A stretch of DNA of 64,000 nucleotides from Candidatus Thorarchaeota archaeon (GCA_016841005.1 JAEORG010000035.1:1-64000), one strand, 5' to 3'; shown: positions 7,937-17,526, counted from the stretch's first letter. The notes: a model not told the origin generated them from the sequence alone. Program-made: numbers and translations.

Positions 7937-8169
7937 AAGAGAAAGGCCTAAGAGGAGGACTATCAAGGTTTCCCAATATGGAAAATGGTCGAGAGTGGAT
8001 ACTCAAAATCACGTTTGTCATCTGTGTCTTGTTAGGTTTGATAGGAGCATTTCTATATCCACTCAATGAACAGGGTATTCTAGTTGTTGTATTCTATGAG
8101 GGACTGATGATTTTAGTTACATTTGGGATTCTACGACTGATTCAGAAAAGAGGACTCGAAGATTGGTAG
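7933..8169 (+). CDS. Small two-span membrane protein
   Basis: 78 residues with two clear hydrophobic segments: about residues 24-41 (ILKITFVICVLLGLIGAF) and 49-67 (ILVVVFYEGLMILVTFGIL), joined by a short loop with LYPLNEQG. The N-terminus is basic and the C-terminus ends KRGLEDW, so both ends are probably cytoplasmic. The start ATG overlaps the stop of the previous gene. It ends the PCNA-PriS-Gins51 run. No family recognised. Confidence 0.6.
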   Translation: MKEKGLRGGLSRFPNMENGREWILKITFVICVLLGLIGAFLYPLNEQGILVVVFYEGLMILVTFGILRLIQKRGLEDW

Positions 8170-8190
8170 TTCAATGGGCTTTCTGGAAAC

Positions 8191-8203
8191 GTTTAATATG
8201 GGT
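8191..8203 (+). promoter_or_regulatory. TATA-like element ahead of the Hdr operon
   Basis: CGTTTAATATGGG lies about 60 bases before the ATG of hdrC in the 94-base gap that separates the replication run from the redox run. It is the best TATA candidate there and would give a leader of about 35-45 bases. Assignment is by sequence likeness only. Confidence 0.4.
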
Positions 8204-8263
8204 CTAAGGCTTGCACAGCTATCTAACCCGTTTCACCTGTAAGGTGTTGGTGGTTGATAGGTC

Positions 8264-8806
8264 ATGACCGAAGCAGATGAGAATGATGGACCTCCAGTTG
8301 TCTTGGTGGAGCCCATAGACATGTCCAAACTGAATCCTGAGTTCAGGAATGAAATCAAGAGCATGCCTTATGGCGAAGAATTGAATGCTTGTTTTGCCTG
8401 TTCAACATGCACAGCAGCCTGTCCAATTGCAAATATTTGGACGTATAAACCGCATCAACTGATACGAATGATCATATTAGGGATGCGCGAGAAAGTTTTG
8501 TCCTCTGATGAAATCTGGCTCTGTTTAACATGTTTCCAGTGTCAAGAACGGTGCCCTCAAAAAGTACGGGTGACTGACATCTTCTTTGACTGTAAAAATT
8601 TGGCAGCCGAGGAAGGTAAGATACCTGAAAATATTGTTGGTCTTGCAAAGACTCTCATAGAAAAGGGGCAACTCTATGAAGTAACTGCAGATTGGGAGAG
8701 AGAGGACATGAATCTTGAACCTGCTGTTCCAGGTCTTTCAACAGATGAGTTCAAGGAAATTATCAAGGCTACTCGAACTGGTAAGATTGTAGGAGGAGAG
8801 GAATAA
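8264..8806 (+). CDS. hdrC: Heterodisulfide reductase-like subunit HdrC
   Basis: Iron-sulfur electron-transfer subunit. Two CxxCxxCxxxC sites are visible: cysteines 43, 46, 49, 53 (CFACSTCTAACP) and 87, 90, 93, 97 (CLTCFQCQERCP). Each would bind a 4Fe-4S cluster and pass electrons from HdrA to HdrB. The protein is 180 residues with an N-terminal charged extension. It starts a tightly spaced operon, HdrC-HdrB-HdrA(short)-HdrA(long)-Fd/winged helix. No methanogenesis gene is in the window, so the substrate need not be CoM-S-S-CoB. Confidence 0.9.
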   Translation: MTEADENDGPPVVLVEPIDMSKLNPEFRNEIKSMPYGEELNACFACSTCTAACPIANIWTYKPHQLIRMIILGMREKVLSSDEIWLCLTCFQCQERCPQKVRVTDIFFDCKNLAAEEGKIPENIVGLAKTLIEKGQLYEVTADWEREDMNLEPAVPGLSTDEFKEIIKATRTGKIVGGEE

Positions 8807-8807
8807 G

Positions 8808-9674
8808 ATGCCATCGTACAATCTCTACATGGGTTGTAGTGTACCTGCTAATTATCCAAATTATGAAGCAGCAATGCACAAAGTTGCTAATGAATTAGGT
8901 ATGGATCTTGAGTATATGGATGGCGTTGGTTGTTGTGGAAGTCCCAATCTCCGTTCAATAGACTTCATGGGCTGGCTGACGGTAAATGCAAGAACGATTG
9001 CTATTGCAGAGAAAAATGGTCATGACATAGTAACACCCTGCAATGGTTGTTTTGCATCATTGAAAGATGTTTATCATCACCTAAAGCATGATAACGCCCA
9101 CAGAAAAGAGGTCAATACTATACTAAAGAAAGAAGGATTGGAGTTCAAGGGTATTTCCAAACCACGACACTTTATTGAAGCACTCTATTCGGATATTGGT
9201 ATTGAGGAGATTCGGAAGAAGATTATCAAGCCTCTAGATGGTGTTGGGATAGCTATTCATTATGGTTGTCATCTTCTTAGACCTAAGGATGTCACTGAAT
9301 TTGAACCTGAGATATTTCAAGAACTGGTGAAGGTGACCGGAGCTTCAGTCATCGATTATCCGTTGTGGAAACAATGCTGTGGTGCTACCGTGTTACCAGT
9401 CAATGAAGATTTAGCAATCAGACTTGCACGGGACAAACTAAAGTCCATGACAGAAGCTGGTGCTGTATTTGCAACAGTCTGCTGTCCAGCATGTGGAAAT
9501 CAGTTAGACCTACAACAATTGGGACTCAAGGACTCTTATGGCGAGGAATACAATCTTCCAGTCCTTTTGTACCCACAAATCCTTGGTCTGGCGATGGGAC
9601 TCGACGAGGATGATGTAGGCCTCTCGATGAATAGAGTGGCTGCAGATCCAATTATTGATCACTTGACTGAATGA
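8808..9674 (+). CDS. hdrB: Heterodisulfide reductase-like subunit HdrB
   Basis: Catalytic disulfide-reducing subunit with two CCG domains that bind non-cubane iron-sulfur clusters. Visible cysteines: GCCGSPN (42, 43), TPCNGC (78, 81), HYGCH (154), QCCGA (190, 191) and VCCPACG (225, 226, 229), so both CCG sites are complete. 288 residues is normal. One base separates it from hdrC and one from the short HdrA gene. The electron acceptor here is unknown. Confidence 0.92.
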   Translation: MPSYNLYMGCSVPANYPNYEAAMHKVANELGMDLEYMDGVGCCGSPNLRSIDFMGWLTVNARTIAIAEKNGHDIVTPCNGCFASLKDVYHHLKHDNAHRKEVNTILKKEGLEFKGISKPRHFIEALYSDIGIEEIRKKIIKPLDGVGIAIHYGCHLLRPKDVTEFEPEIFQELVKVTGASVIDYPLWKQCCGATVLPVNEDLAIRLARDKLKSMTEAGAVFATVCCPACGNQLDLQQLGLKDSYGEEYNLPVLLYPQILGLAMGLDEDDVGLSMNRVAADPIIDHLTE

Positions 9675-9675
9675 G

Positions 9676-10929
9676 GTGAATAGTGTGTCAGTCCTAATTA
9701 TCGGTGCAGGAGTCGCAGGACTCACTGCAGCAGTAGAACTGGCTGACTCAGGAGTTAAGACCATAGTTGTTGAAAGGCTTCCAACTGTAGGGGGTAATGC
9801 ACTTGATTTGTACAAAGCATTTCCAACTGATGATTGCTTTTATTGTTTCGAAGGAAATCGTTGGCGTCCGGGGATAAGGAAGTGTTTCTACAGAAGTGCA
9901 CTCATTGATCAGCCAAATATAGACCTCAAGACTAATTCATATGTTGAAGATATTACTGGAGAACCTGGGAACTTTGAAGCTACAATAAACGTAGGTCCTG
10001 AGTATATTGAAGCAAAGAAATGCATTATGTGCGGACTTTGTATAGAGCACTCAGATGCATTCTCCCTAATTTCTCCTCAATGTCAACCACAGGCTGTTAC
10101 TTACAATCCAGAAAAGGCAGATGAAGGTATTAAGAAGGCAGCAGAAGAGTGCCCCACTAAGGCAATCAATCTAGAAGCGCAACCTAAGCAAGAAACTGTA
10201 AAGGTTTCTGATATCGTCATCGCTACTGGATATCACGAGATGAAACCAGTCAATATGGATGAATATAGCTATGGGAAACATCCAAACATTGTAACACAAC
10301 TTGAACTAGCACAAATCATTGACCCAATCGGAGCCAACGAAGGAAAACTCCTACGTCCGTCAGATGGAAAACCTGCAAATCGAGTAATGATGGTTCAGTG
10401 TGTGGGTAGTAGAGATGAAAACTATTACCCATTTTGTTCCAAGATTTGTTGTGTGTTCGCTTTGAAACATGCAAATATCCTGATAGAAGAACGTAGTGCA
10501 AACAGTGTTAGTGTCGTCTATATGGACATTAGAACTTATGATAGTCACGAACATTACTATCGAGATGCTAGAAAGAATGGTGTTGAATTTATTCGAGGTA
10601 GAGTTACTCGAGTTGAAACAAAGAATGATAATGAGCTAGATGTCATTGTCTATGACTCGTTATTAGACAAATATCTCAAGTTTTCAGTTGATCTATTTGT
10701 ACTTTCATCTGCACTGGAACCTCCTGAAGGTGCAGATTTCGTAATCAAGTCACTTGGGCTTAATGTGGCAAGCGGCTATATTGCACCAGCAGATGTCGTT
10801 TCAGAAAACGAAGTTGTTGCTGGAAACCATATCTATGCATGTGGCACTGCTCTAGGACCTGCAGAAGTACCTGAAAGCGTTACACAGGCTAGGGCTGTGG
10901 TTTCGAAAATTCTTCAGAACAGGAAGTGA
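9676..10929 (+). CDS. Short HdrA-like FAD/iron-sulfur protein
   Basis: HdrA-type flavoprotein core of 417 residues without the N-terminal HdrA domain or C-terminal ferredoxins. FAD-binding GAGVAG is at residues 10-15; a second conserved segment, MMVQCVGSRDE, and the FCSKICC motif resemble full-length HdrA. An inserted ferredoxin-like region has CIMCGLC (116, 119, 122) with a more distant Cys136 and further cysteines at 54, 57 and 70. GTG at 9676 follows the hdrB stop closely; GTG at 9685 is an alternative. Paired with the longer HdrA, it may form a heteromeric bifurcating unit. Confidence 0.85.
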   Translation: MNSVSVLIIGAGVAGLTAAVELADSGVKTIVVERLPTVGGNALDLYKAFPTDDCFYCFEGNRWRPGIRKCFYRSALIDQPNIDLKTNSYVEDITGEPGNFEATINVGPEYIEAKKCIMCGLCIEHSDAFSLISPQCQPQAVTYNPEKADEGIKKAAEECPTKAINLEAQPKQETVKVSDIVIATGYHEMKPVNMDEYSYGKHPNIVTQLELAQIIDPIGANEGKLLRPSDGKPANRVMMVQCVGSRDENYYPFCSKICCVFALKHANILIEERSANSVSVVYMDIRTYDSHEHYYRDARKNGVEFIRGRVTRVETKNDNELDVIVYDSLLDKYLKFSVDLFVLSSALEPPEGADFVIKSLGLNVASGYIAPADVVSENEVVAGNHIYACGTALGPAEVPESVTQARAVVSKILQNRK

Positions 10930-10933
10930 TCTA

Positions 10934-13090
10934 ATGACTGAAAACAAACAATCACATCTTGTTCTTTGCACATGCGGTAAACAGCTCAATCTGGATTTCG
11001 AAATGCTATCCTCGCAACTTGGAAAGAATTCGTTAGTCAAATCTGTTATAGTCCATGATACTTGCTGTCAGGAAGAGGGTTTAGAGAAAATTGGAGAAAT
11101 TCTCGGAAAGGATAATGGTCCTCTAGTAATTGGGGCATGTACAAACCAAAAACTTCAGCCTCGAATTGATCAGTTCTTAAAAAAGAAAGGAATTGACCCC
11201 TCGAGAATTCGATATGTCAATATTCGTGAACAGTCGGCTTGGGTACATCCTGACAAAGGAGAAGCTACAACTAAAGCATTAGGAATGCTTCGAGGAGGAA
11301 TTGCTTCTGCAAGTATCTCGTCAGTATTACCGACGGAGAATAAAGAGATAGCAAATCATGTCACTATAATCGGTGGCGGAATTGCTGGAATTGAAACAGC
11401 TCTAAGTCTAGAAAATCTTGGATACATTGTTACACTCATTGAGATGAGCGATAAATTAGGAGGCCATGTCCTTAATCTTCCAGTTGTGGCTCCAACCGGA
11501 AAACCAGGTATGGAGATAATAAGAGGCAGACTTGAATTGTTGGAGAAAAGCTCCAATATCGAAATTATGACACAGACCCGAGTCAAATATTTCGAAGGAG
11601 AGATGGGGAATTTCACCGTCAACTATGTCAATGATTTGGGTAAAGGGAATCTAAAGACTTCTGCTGTGGTTATGGCTACTGGGTTCAAAGAATTCAGGCC
11701 TACGATGATGGAGGAGTATAGATACGGAAGGAATCCAGATGTGCTCACGCAATATGAACTCTCCACTATGCTGACAGAAGGCGATTTCAAAAAACCTTCG
11801 AATGATGGCGAAGTGAAAGAAGTAGTAATGGTTCAATGTGTTGGAAGTCGTTCGGAAGATTACAAGAAGGATTGTAGCAAACTCTGTTGTACTTTTGCTA
11901 TTGATAATGCAATTACTATTCTTGAAAAGAACCCTGATACCAATGTTCGCATAGTGTACATGGATATCCGTGTACCTTTCGAGAATGAGCTGATCTACAA
12001 AGAATCTAGGGAGAAAGGAGTGGATTACATAAGAGGTAGGATTAGTATGGTCTGGGAAAAGGATGGTCAGACATACATCAAAATCTATGATTCACTTCTG
12101 AATCAGTATTTTGAAGTTCCTGCCGATCTAGTAGTGCTTTCTTCTGCGATTCTACCTCCTGATGGTATGAGTGAACTCTCTGAAACACTAGGATATAGTT
12201 TAGATGATGCTGGGCATATTAAGGAACTCTACGGAAAACTCCGTCGTAATGAAACCCGTCGACGTGGAGTTGTTGCTGTAGGAGCAGTGACTAGACCTCA
12301 ATTTGTATTTGAGGCTGTTACTGATGCTCAGGCTGCAGCACTTGTGCTTCATAATGAATTACAGGGAGGAAAAATACAGACTGTCGCGCGTGGTGCAGTA
12401 TTGAATGTAGATGATTGTGTAGGATGTAGTCTTTGTGCACAGCAATGTCCACGTGGCGTTCCTCTTATGATTGAACAGGCAGAGGAAGATGATGATGAGG
12501 AACAGAAGATTCTCTTCAAGGCAGCTATTGACACACTGAACTGTCATGCTTGTGGAGTTTGTCAGAGTCTCTGTCCATCAGCTGCTACACAACTAAACTT
12601 TCTCTCAAACGAACAGCTCTGGGCTGAGATTGAAGCTGTACTAGAAGATGCAAGCGCAGATAATCCTACCACGCTCTGTTTCTATTGTGAAGAATGTTCA
12701 GTGTCTACCATAGATATAGTCGGAACTCGAAAGATGGAATATCCTGCAAGTACTCGATTGATTCCAGTTCCATGTGCTGGACGAGTGAGCATCATTGATC
12801 TTTTGAAAGCTTTAGAATGTGGTGCTTCCACGGTAATGATTGCAGCATGTGAGAGCAATCGTTGTCATATAGGTGGAACTGGTAATGAGATAGCTCAGGT
12901 ACAAGTAGATGTTGCGAGGGATATTCTGAATGCAATTGGCTGGAAGAGTGATAGAATAGAGATGTTTCGAATGTTTAGTGCAGAGCCTGAACGTTTCACT
13001 AATGCAATCAATGAGATGGTAAAACGAGCCCATGCAATGGGACCAACGCCTGTACATGATGGCAGTGCAGGAAAATGGGAGGAAGCCTAA
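10934..13090 (+). CDS. hdrA: HdrA-ferredoxin-MvhD fusion protein
   Basis: Large electron-bifurcation-type subunit. Order: HdrA N-terminal domain (LVIGACT, VNIREQSAWVH, residues 60-105), FAD-binding GGGIAG (147-152), HdrA core with VQCVGSR and DCSKLCC (about 300-320), two 4Fe-4S sites (cysteines 495, 498, 501, 505 and 537, 540, 543, 547), then an MvhD-like domain (about 582-706; CFYCEEC, PCAGRV, AACESNRCH). MvhD normally links Hdr to a hydrogenase, so electrons may come from another dehydrogenase. The stop TAA overlaps the next start. Confidence 0.9.
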   Translation: MTENKQSHLVLCTCGKQLNLDFEMLSSQLGKNSLVKSVIVHDTCCQEEGLEKIGEILGKDNGPLVIGACTNQKLQPRIDQFLKKKGIDPSRIRYVNIREQSAWVHPDKGEATTKALGMLRGGIASASISSVLPTENKEIANHVTIIGGGIAGIETALSLENLGYIVTLIEMSDKLGGHVLNLPVVAPTGKPGMEIIRGRLELLEKSSNIEIMTQTRVKYFEGEMGNFTVNYVNDLGKGNLKTSAVVMATGFKEFRPTMMEEYRYGRNPDVLTQYELSTMLTEGDFKKPSNDGEVKEVVMVQCVGSRSEDYKKDCSKLCCTFAIDNAITILEKNPDTNVRIVYMDIRVPFENELIYKESREKGVDYIRGRISMVWEKDGQTYIKIYDSLLNQYFEVPADLVVLSSAILPPDGMSELSETLGYSLDDAGHIKELYGKLRRNETRRRGVVAVGAVTRPQFVFEAVTDAQAAALVLHNELQGGKIQTVARGAVLNVDDCVGCSLCAQQCPRGVPLMIEQAEEDDDEEQKILFKAAIDTLNCHACGVCQSLCPSAATQLNFLSNEQLWAEIEAVLEDASADNPTTLCFYCEECSVSTIDIVGTRKMEYPASTRLIPVPCAGRVSIIDLLKALECGASTVMIAACESNRCHIGGTGNEIAQVQVDVARDILNAIGWKSDRIEMFRMFSAEPERFTNAINEMVKRAHAMGPTPVHDGSAGKWEEA

Positions 13091-15354
13091 TGAGTAGTGA
13101 AACTGCGGTAAAGGAAATCGCACCGAAACGGAAACGAATGATGGATATGATGTTGGTCCTAGGAGGACTAAAAGAAGAAGCCGTCATTCCACTCAGTAAG
13201 GTCAATGATGAAATCAATCAATTAAAACAGGAACTTCAACCTCTCACAAAGGATATTATTGATTTTCCAGATACGTACTTTCAGGAATTCTCCGAAACAG
13301 TCAAGAAAGCAGGTCTAGCCAATCTTGTTGCAGACAAAGGAGTTCTTAGTGAATCCATCGAGAATCTTGAATCAGCACTGAAACTGAGCGATTCCTCAGG
13401 AATATCAAGCCTTCTCAAGGTTTTGAAAAATAGATTTGATTCAATGGCAAAACAAGAAGATAAACCCCAAATTGAGGCGGTAGGAGATATTGATAGTATA
13501 CTAGCCTCATTACCGGAATTCATCACTAAGATAAGGACTGTAATTGATAGTTTTGAGGAACAATCTAGGTCAGAGGAGGAAGCTGCTAGAAAAGAACTGG
13601 ATTCGTTAACTGAATCATTCAGGTCATTAATAGCAGATATTGCTAGTAATCCTGATGATACCCTTGATGCACTCCAGAAACTGGGTACTAAGACGAGATA
13701 TGGCCCGTTTCTTCGTGTCGCCTCTCAGCTCAAAAGAGGAAAACGTGAAGAACGAATTGATGCTGACCGTTTCAAGAATCTAGTTGGGACAAATCTACTA
13801 ACGGAGCTCAAACGTGGATTCATAATGTTCGCGCTGAACAAGATGGGATCAAAGACTGCTGTGCAGCTCGGTGAAATCATAGGTATAGACTCTGAAGAGG
13901 TTCAAGGTGCTATAATCAGTATGATGACACGTTCAGAGGTTGAAATGGTAGGACTTGATGGTGATGCTCCTGTCTTCTCCAGAGTGTTGAGTAAGACTCC
14001 TGATGCAACACTTGTCGTTAAGCGAGTAATACAACAACTTCGTGGTATTGCCAAGACAATGGATGAACCATCAAGATCAAGAGTCGCGAGTAACATTGAG
14101 CAGCTTCAAATCGAATTTGAAAGACTCCAAAAACTTGGTGAATATGATGAAACCGCACTCTCGGAGTTTATAACAAATCTTCAAGAAATTTCAGAAAAAG
14201 CAACAGAGGCTGCAATTGGTTCACAGACCTCAGATGATTCAGAGGAACTGCGTCTTCTTGTATCTGCTGGATTGGAGGCATTTGCACGATTTAGACTTAA
14301 AATAACTCTGGAGAAAGGTCCCAACCTAGTATCCGGACTCAATGTATATGGAGAAAGTCTGGATCCAGAGAGATACAAACAGATTATGGATAACTATCTT
14401 GATAGTGAACTAGAACGTGGTACAATACTCATTCTGATTCGTGAACTAGGAGCGATGACCGCAAAAGACCTTGCAGAGAAATCAAAGATTCCGCAAGATA
14501 GAATTCTACAGCATCTCCTAAGGATGAAACGTGATGAATTACTAACTACTGTAGGAGAAAATCACGGTTACATTGTATATGATGTGCCACGAACCCTAAA
14601 TGAAGCAGAAATAGCAGTTCAGACGGCATGTAATCTTGGAGCACAGCTTGCTCATGCTAAAAGTGAGCTTGGTGAGATTCTTGAGGACCTAAAACCTGAA
14701 ACAATTGGTCGATTGACAGGTGCTCTTGAAGTGTTTTCAAAAGCACGTGATAAATTGGAAAAAACTGAAGTCGAAGGCGTAGTTGTTGCTGGAAATCTTC
14801 TGACGGATATCGAAGACAAAATCAAATCTGCTGTTTCAATGGGTTACAGAACAGGGGCTCGGCTTCCGAGTACACGTCCGAAGGTCACTATTGAGGATTT
14901 GATGGATGTTGATGTACCATCTGTGCTTGAGGAGTATCAAGAAATGATGGGATATGCTCCACTTCTTGGATTTGGTACCATCGAATGGGATCAGGCAAAG
15001 TGTCTTGGATGCAAGTCATGTGAGAATGTATGTCCTGAGAATGCAATAGAACTGAAATCTACCATTGATATTCCTGCATATTTTGAATTTAGTCAAGAAC
15101 AAATTGAAAATCTCCCTGTGAACAAGGCCAAGTTCTATAATGCTGTTAGAACTCTCGCTACAGTAAAACCAACCTCAAAAATACAGCTCGATTGTGACAA
15201 GCCAGGATTTGGTCAGGTTGAAGTAGACCTGTGGTTGTGTGTTGGATGCAGAACCTGTGTCAGAAGATGTCCAGGTCCAGATCAAGGAGCACTTGAATTG
15301 GAACTTCGCTGGAACCTCCCAGAAGTTGTTCGTCATATTACAGCAAAGAGCTAA
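13090..15354 (+). CDS. Winged-helix/coiled-coil protein with C-terminal double ferredoxin domain
   Basis: A 754-residue protein I cannot match to a named family. The first two thirds are helical and charged, with two winged-helix-like segments: about residues 237-300 (MFALNKMGSKTAVQLGEIIG) and 435-500 (LIRELGAMTAKDLAEKS), each reading as helix-turn-helix then a wing. The C-terminus holds two 4Fe-4S sites: CLGCKSCENVCP (638, 641, 644, 648) and CVGCRTCVRRCPGP (717, 720, 723, 727). ATG at 13090 overlaps the hdrA stop (TAATGA) behind GGGAGGAAG. It may be a redox scaffold or a redox-sensing DNA-binding protein. Confidence 0.75.
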   Translation: MSSETAVKEIAPKRKRMMDMMLVLGGLKEEAVIPLSKVNDEINQLKQELQPLTKDIIDFPDTYFQEFSETVKKAGLANLVADKGVLSESIENLESALKLSDSSGISSLLKVLKNRFDSMAKQEDKPQIEAVGDIDSILASLPEFITKIRTVIDSFEEQSRSEEEAARKELDSLTESFRSLIADIASNPDDTLDALQKLGTKTRYGPFLRVASQLKRGKREERIDADRFKNLVGTNLLTELKRGFIMFALNKMGSKTAVQLGEIIGIDSEEVQGAIISMMTRSEVEMVGLDGDAPVFSRVLSKTPDATLVVKRVIQQLRGIAKTMDEPSRSRVASNIEQLQIEFERLQKLGEYDETALSEFITNLQEISEKATEAAIGSQTSDDSEELRLLVSAGLEAFARFRLKITLEKGPNLVSGLNVYGESLDPERYKQIMDNYLDSELERGTILILIRELGAMTAKDLAEKSKIPQDRILQHLLRMKRDELLTTVGENHGYIVYDVPRTLNEAEIAVQTACNLGAQLAHAKSELGEILEDLKPETIGRLTGALEVFSKARDKLEKTEVEGVVVAGNLLTDIEDKIKSAVSMGYRTGARLPSTRPKVTIEDLMDVDVPSVLEEYQEMMGYAPLLGFGTIEWDQAKCLGCKSCENVCPENAIELKSTIDIPAYFEFSQEQIENLPVNKAKFYNAVRTLATVKPTSKIQLDCDKPGFGQVEVDLWLCVGCRTCVRRCPGPDQGALELELRWNLPEVVRHITAKS

Positions 15355-15448
15355 CCTTACACTTACTACTGGAAAAATCAAGTACACGTCAAAAGGAACA
15401 AATACTGCGATACATTGTGTCAGGTATTGGTACTAGGATGTATTAGAA

Positions 15449-16648
15449 ATGATTGATTTCTCTTTGACTGAAGAACAGGTAGAGTTGCAGAATCGCGCCA
15501 GAGCATTTGCACAAGAGTATATGCTTCCCTATGCATCGTACTATGATAAGACAGGTGAATTCCCAATGCCTATTGTGAAGAAAGCATGGGAAGCTGGCTT
15601 GATGAACTTAGGAATTCCCAAAGAATATGGTGGTCCAGGTCTTGGTCTAGTTGATGCTTGTATTGTTGTTGAAGAATTTGCCGCAGGTTGTGCGGGTATG
15701 ACAACTAGCATCTTTGCAAATCAGCTTGGTCCTGAACCAATTATGATTGCAGGAACTCATGAGCAGAAGGAAAAATACCTTCGACCTCTAACCAAAAAAC
15801 CTAGTCTTGTTTCGTTTGCATGTTCTGAACCAGGTATGGGAAGTGATGTTGCAGGGATTAAGACCACTGCACGAAAGGAAGGCGATTCCTATATTCTAAA
15901 CGGTTCAAAATTTTGGATTACAAATGCACCTTATGCGGATGTATTCACAGTCTTTGCGAGTCTCGATCCAAGCAAAAGACACAAAGCTTTGTGTGCATTC
16001 ATTGTGGATGCTGATACGCCAGGATTGAAGACAGGTAGACCTATTGAAAAGATGGGACATCGTGCTTCTGCTACTTCATCAGTCATGTTCAAAGATGCGG
16101 AAGTTCCTGTAGAAAACCTTCTTGGTGAGGAAGGAAAGGGTTTCAGAATTGCAATGGCAACCTTCGCTATGACTCGTCCTGCTATTGCTGCGTTCGCCAC
16201 AGGTCTTGCCAGATCATCTATGGAGTTTGCTCGTGCTTACACAGAAAAGAGAGAGGCATTCAATCAAAAACTCAAAGAATTTCAAGTAATACAGTTTAAA
16301 CTAGCCGAGATGTACATGAAGATAGAAGCATCGCGTCTTTTGTATCTCAAGGCTGCATATGCGGCTGATACTACACCTGATGCAACTATTCCTGCAAGTG
16401 TTGCAAAAGCATATGCAACTGATGCAGCAATGTGGTGTGCCAGTGAGGCACTTCAAATCCATGGAGGTTATGGATACATAGATCAGTATCCAATGGAAAA
16501 ATTGTTCAGAGATGCCAAGCTCTATCAGATATACGAAGGTACTAGCGAAGTCCAGAGGCTAATTCTTGGAAGATATGTCCTTGATAGTTACAAGCCTGCT
16601 ATGGAGAATCTACCGAAGTGGGCTGGACAAAAGGCTCCAGAGTTTTAA
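15449..16648 (+). CDS. Acyl-CoA dehydrogenase
   Basis: FAD-dependent enzyme that oxidises acyl-CoA to enoyl-CoA. Family signatures: CSEPGMGSD near residue 130, the flavin-binding WITNAPYADVF region, ASRLLYLKAAY, the C-terminal IHGGYGY, and IYEGTSEVQR where the Glu before GT is the usual catalytic base. 399 residues is standard. It lies 94 bases downstream of the Hdr operon on the same strand with no ETF gene nearby, so electrons could pass to the Hdr module; that link is inference. Its end overlaps the convergent SPOUT gene by 4 bases. Confidence 0.95.
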   Translation: MIDFSLTEEQVELQNRARAFAQEYMLPYASYYDKTGEFPMPIVKKAWEAGLMNLGIPKEYGGPGLGLVDACIVVEEFAAGCAGMTTSIFANQLGPEPIMIAGTHEQKEKYLRPLTKKPSLVSFACSEPGMGSDVAGIKTTARKEGDSYILNGSKFWITNAPYADVFTVFASLDPSKRHKALCAFIVDADTPGLKTGRPIEKMGHRASATSSVMFKDAEVPVENLLGEEGKGFRIAMATFAMTRPAIAAFATGLARSSMEFARAYTEKREAFNQKLKEFQVIQFKLAEMYMKIEASRLLYLKAAYAADTTPDATIPASVAKAYATDAAMWCASEALQIHGGYGYIDQYPMEKLFRDAKLYQIYEGTSEVQRLILGRYVLDSYKPAMENLPKWAGQKAPEF

Positions 16649-17517
16649 TGGATTCGTTTAGTTTGTTTGTGATAACCTGGTTTTGTTATAATAGCACCAA
16701 ACGAACTGTTGAACAAAGCCAGGCTTGCCCAAATTGCCTCTTCCATCCGTATTGTTTCTGTTCCTTGATCGTTTATTGTATTGACCCAGAAATCAATCGC
16801 TTCTTTCAGTAAATCCTTCTTATCTGCCATCAATTCGCGAATGCCGTATTGTGGGCCCCCAAAGATAGCAATCATATTCTTTGTACTCAGGAGTACAGAT
16901 TCGATTTCCGATTCGATTTTTGAAAATACAGTACCCAATCTAGATAGGGCAATCCTGGTCTTCCCTGTGTCTTTCATGAGATAGCTTACAAGATTATCTG
17001 TTGTTTCAATTTCAAATCCAAAATATTCGTCAACTGAATCACGTGTGGTCGGTTTAAGTCGTATTTGATTATCACTCACTCGGATTCGAAATAGAGTTGG
17101 AACACGAGAGCTTATTTCCTCAGGATATTCAACTGTATCGTGTAATCCAAGATCTACCTTTCCGGTCTCGGCCTGGACACCCCATCTAACTTCTCCGTCA
17201 AAGACCTCATTGATTCCTTTACCAAGTGGATGACTATTGGTGCGAAGAGGAGGTAGTATTCCTGCATACTTGAGAGATGGTGCCATCGAAAAAACCGTCC
17301 TTCGGAGATATTGCGGTGTATCCATGTATCGTAAAAGTTTGTCAAGCAGATTCAAATCTCGGCGTTCCTTTTCTTCTGTTGTAGTTTCATATATGAGAAC
17401 TTTCTCTACTTTAAAGGCTGCAAGTGCCCTGGCAATCTGGCCAATTTTGATAGTCTTCTGTCTCAGGTCGGAACAATCAGATAATGATGTGTCGGGTATT
17501 GCAATCTCTAGTGGCAT
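16645..17517 (-). CDS. SPOUT-family RNA methyltransferase (DUF171/SPOUT1-like)
   Basis: Archaeal relative of human SPOUT1/C9orf114, a putative RNA uridine methyltransferase with a trefoil-knot fold. The N-terminal IAIPDTSLSDCSDLRQKT, KIGQIARALAAFKVEKVLIYE, the LRRTVF...LKYAGILPPLRT stretch with HP after it, and the C-terminal IAIFGGPQYGI (knot SAM-binding loop) are characteristic. An OB-like insertion (about residues 105-150) is usual in the family. The archease gene lies 9 bases upstream in the same direction. Confidence 0.85.
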   Translation of the reverse strand: MPLEIAIPDTSLSDCSDLRQKTIKIGQIARALAAFKVEKVLIYETTTEEKERRDLNLLDKLLRYMDTPQYLRRTVFSMAPSLKYAGILPPLRTNSHPLGKGINEVFDGEVRWGVQAETGKVDLGLHDTVEYPEEISSRVPTLFRIRVSDNQIRLKPTTRDSVDEYFGFEIETTDNLVSYLMKDTGKTRIALSRLGTVFSKIESEIESVLLSTKNMIAIFGGPQYGIRELMADKKDLLKEAIDFWVNTINDQGTETIRMEEAIWASLALFNSSFGAIITKPGYHKQTKRIH

Positions 17518-17526
17518 TTGTATTCC

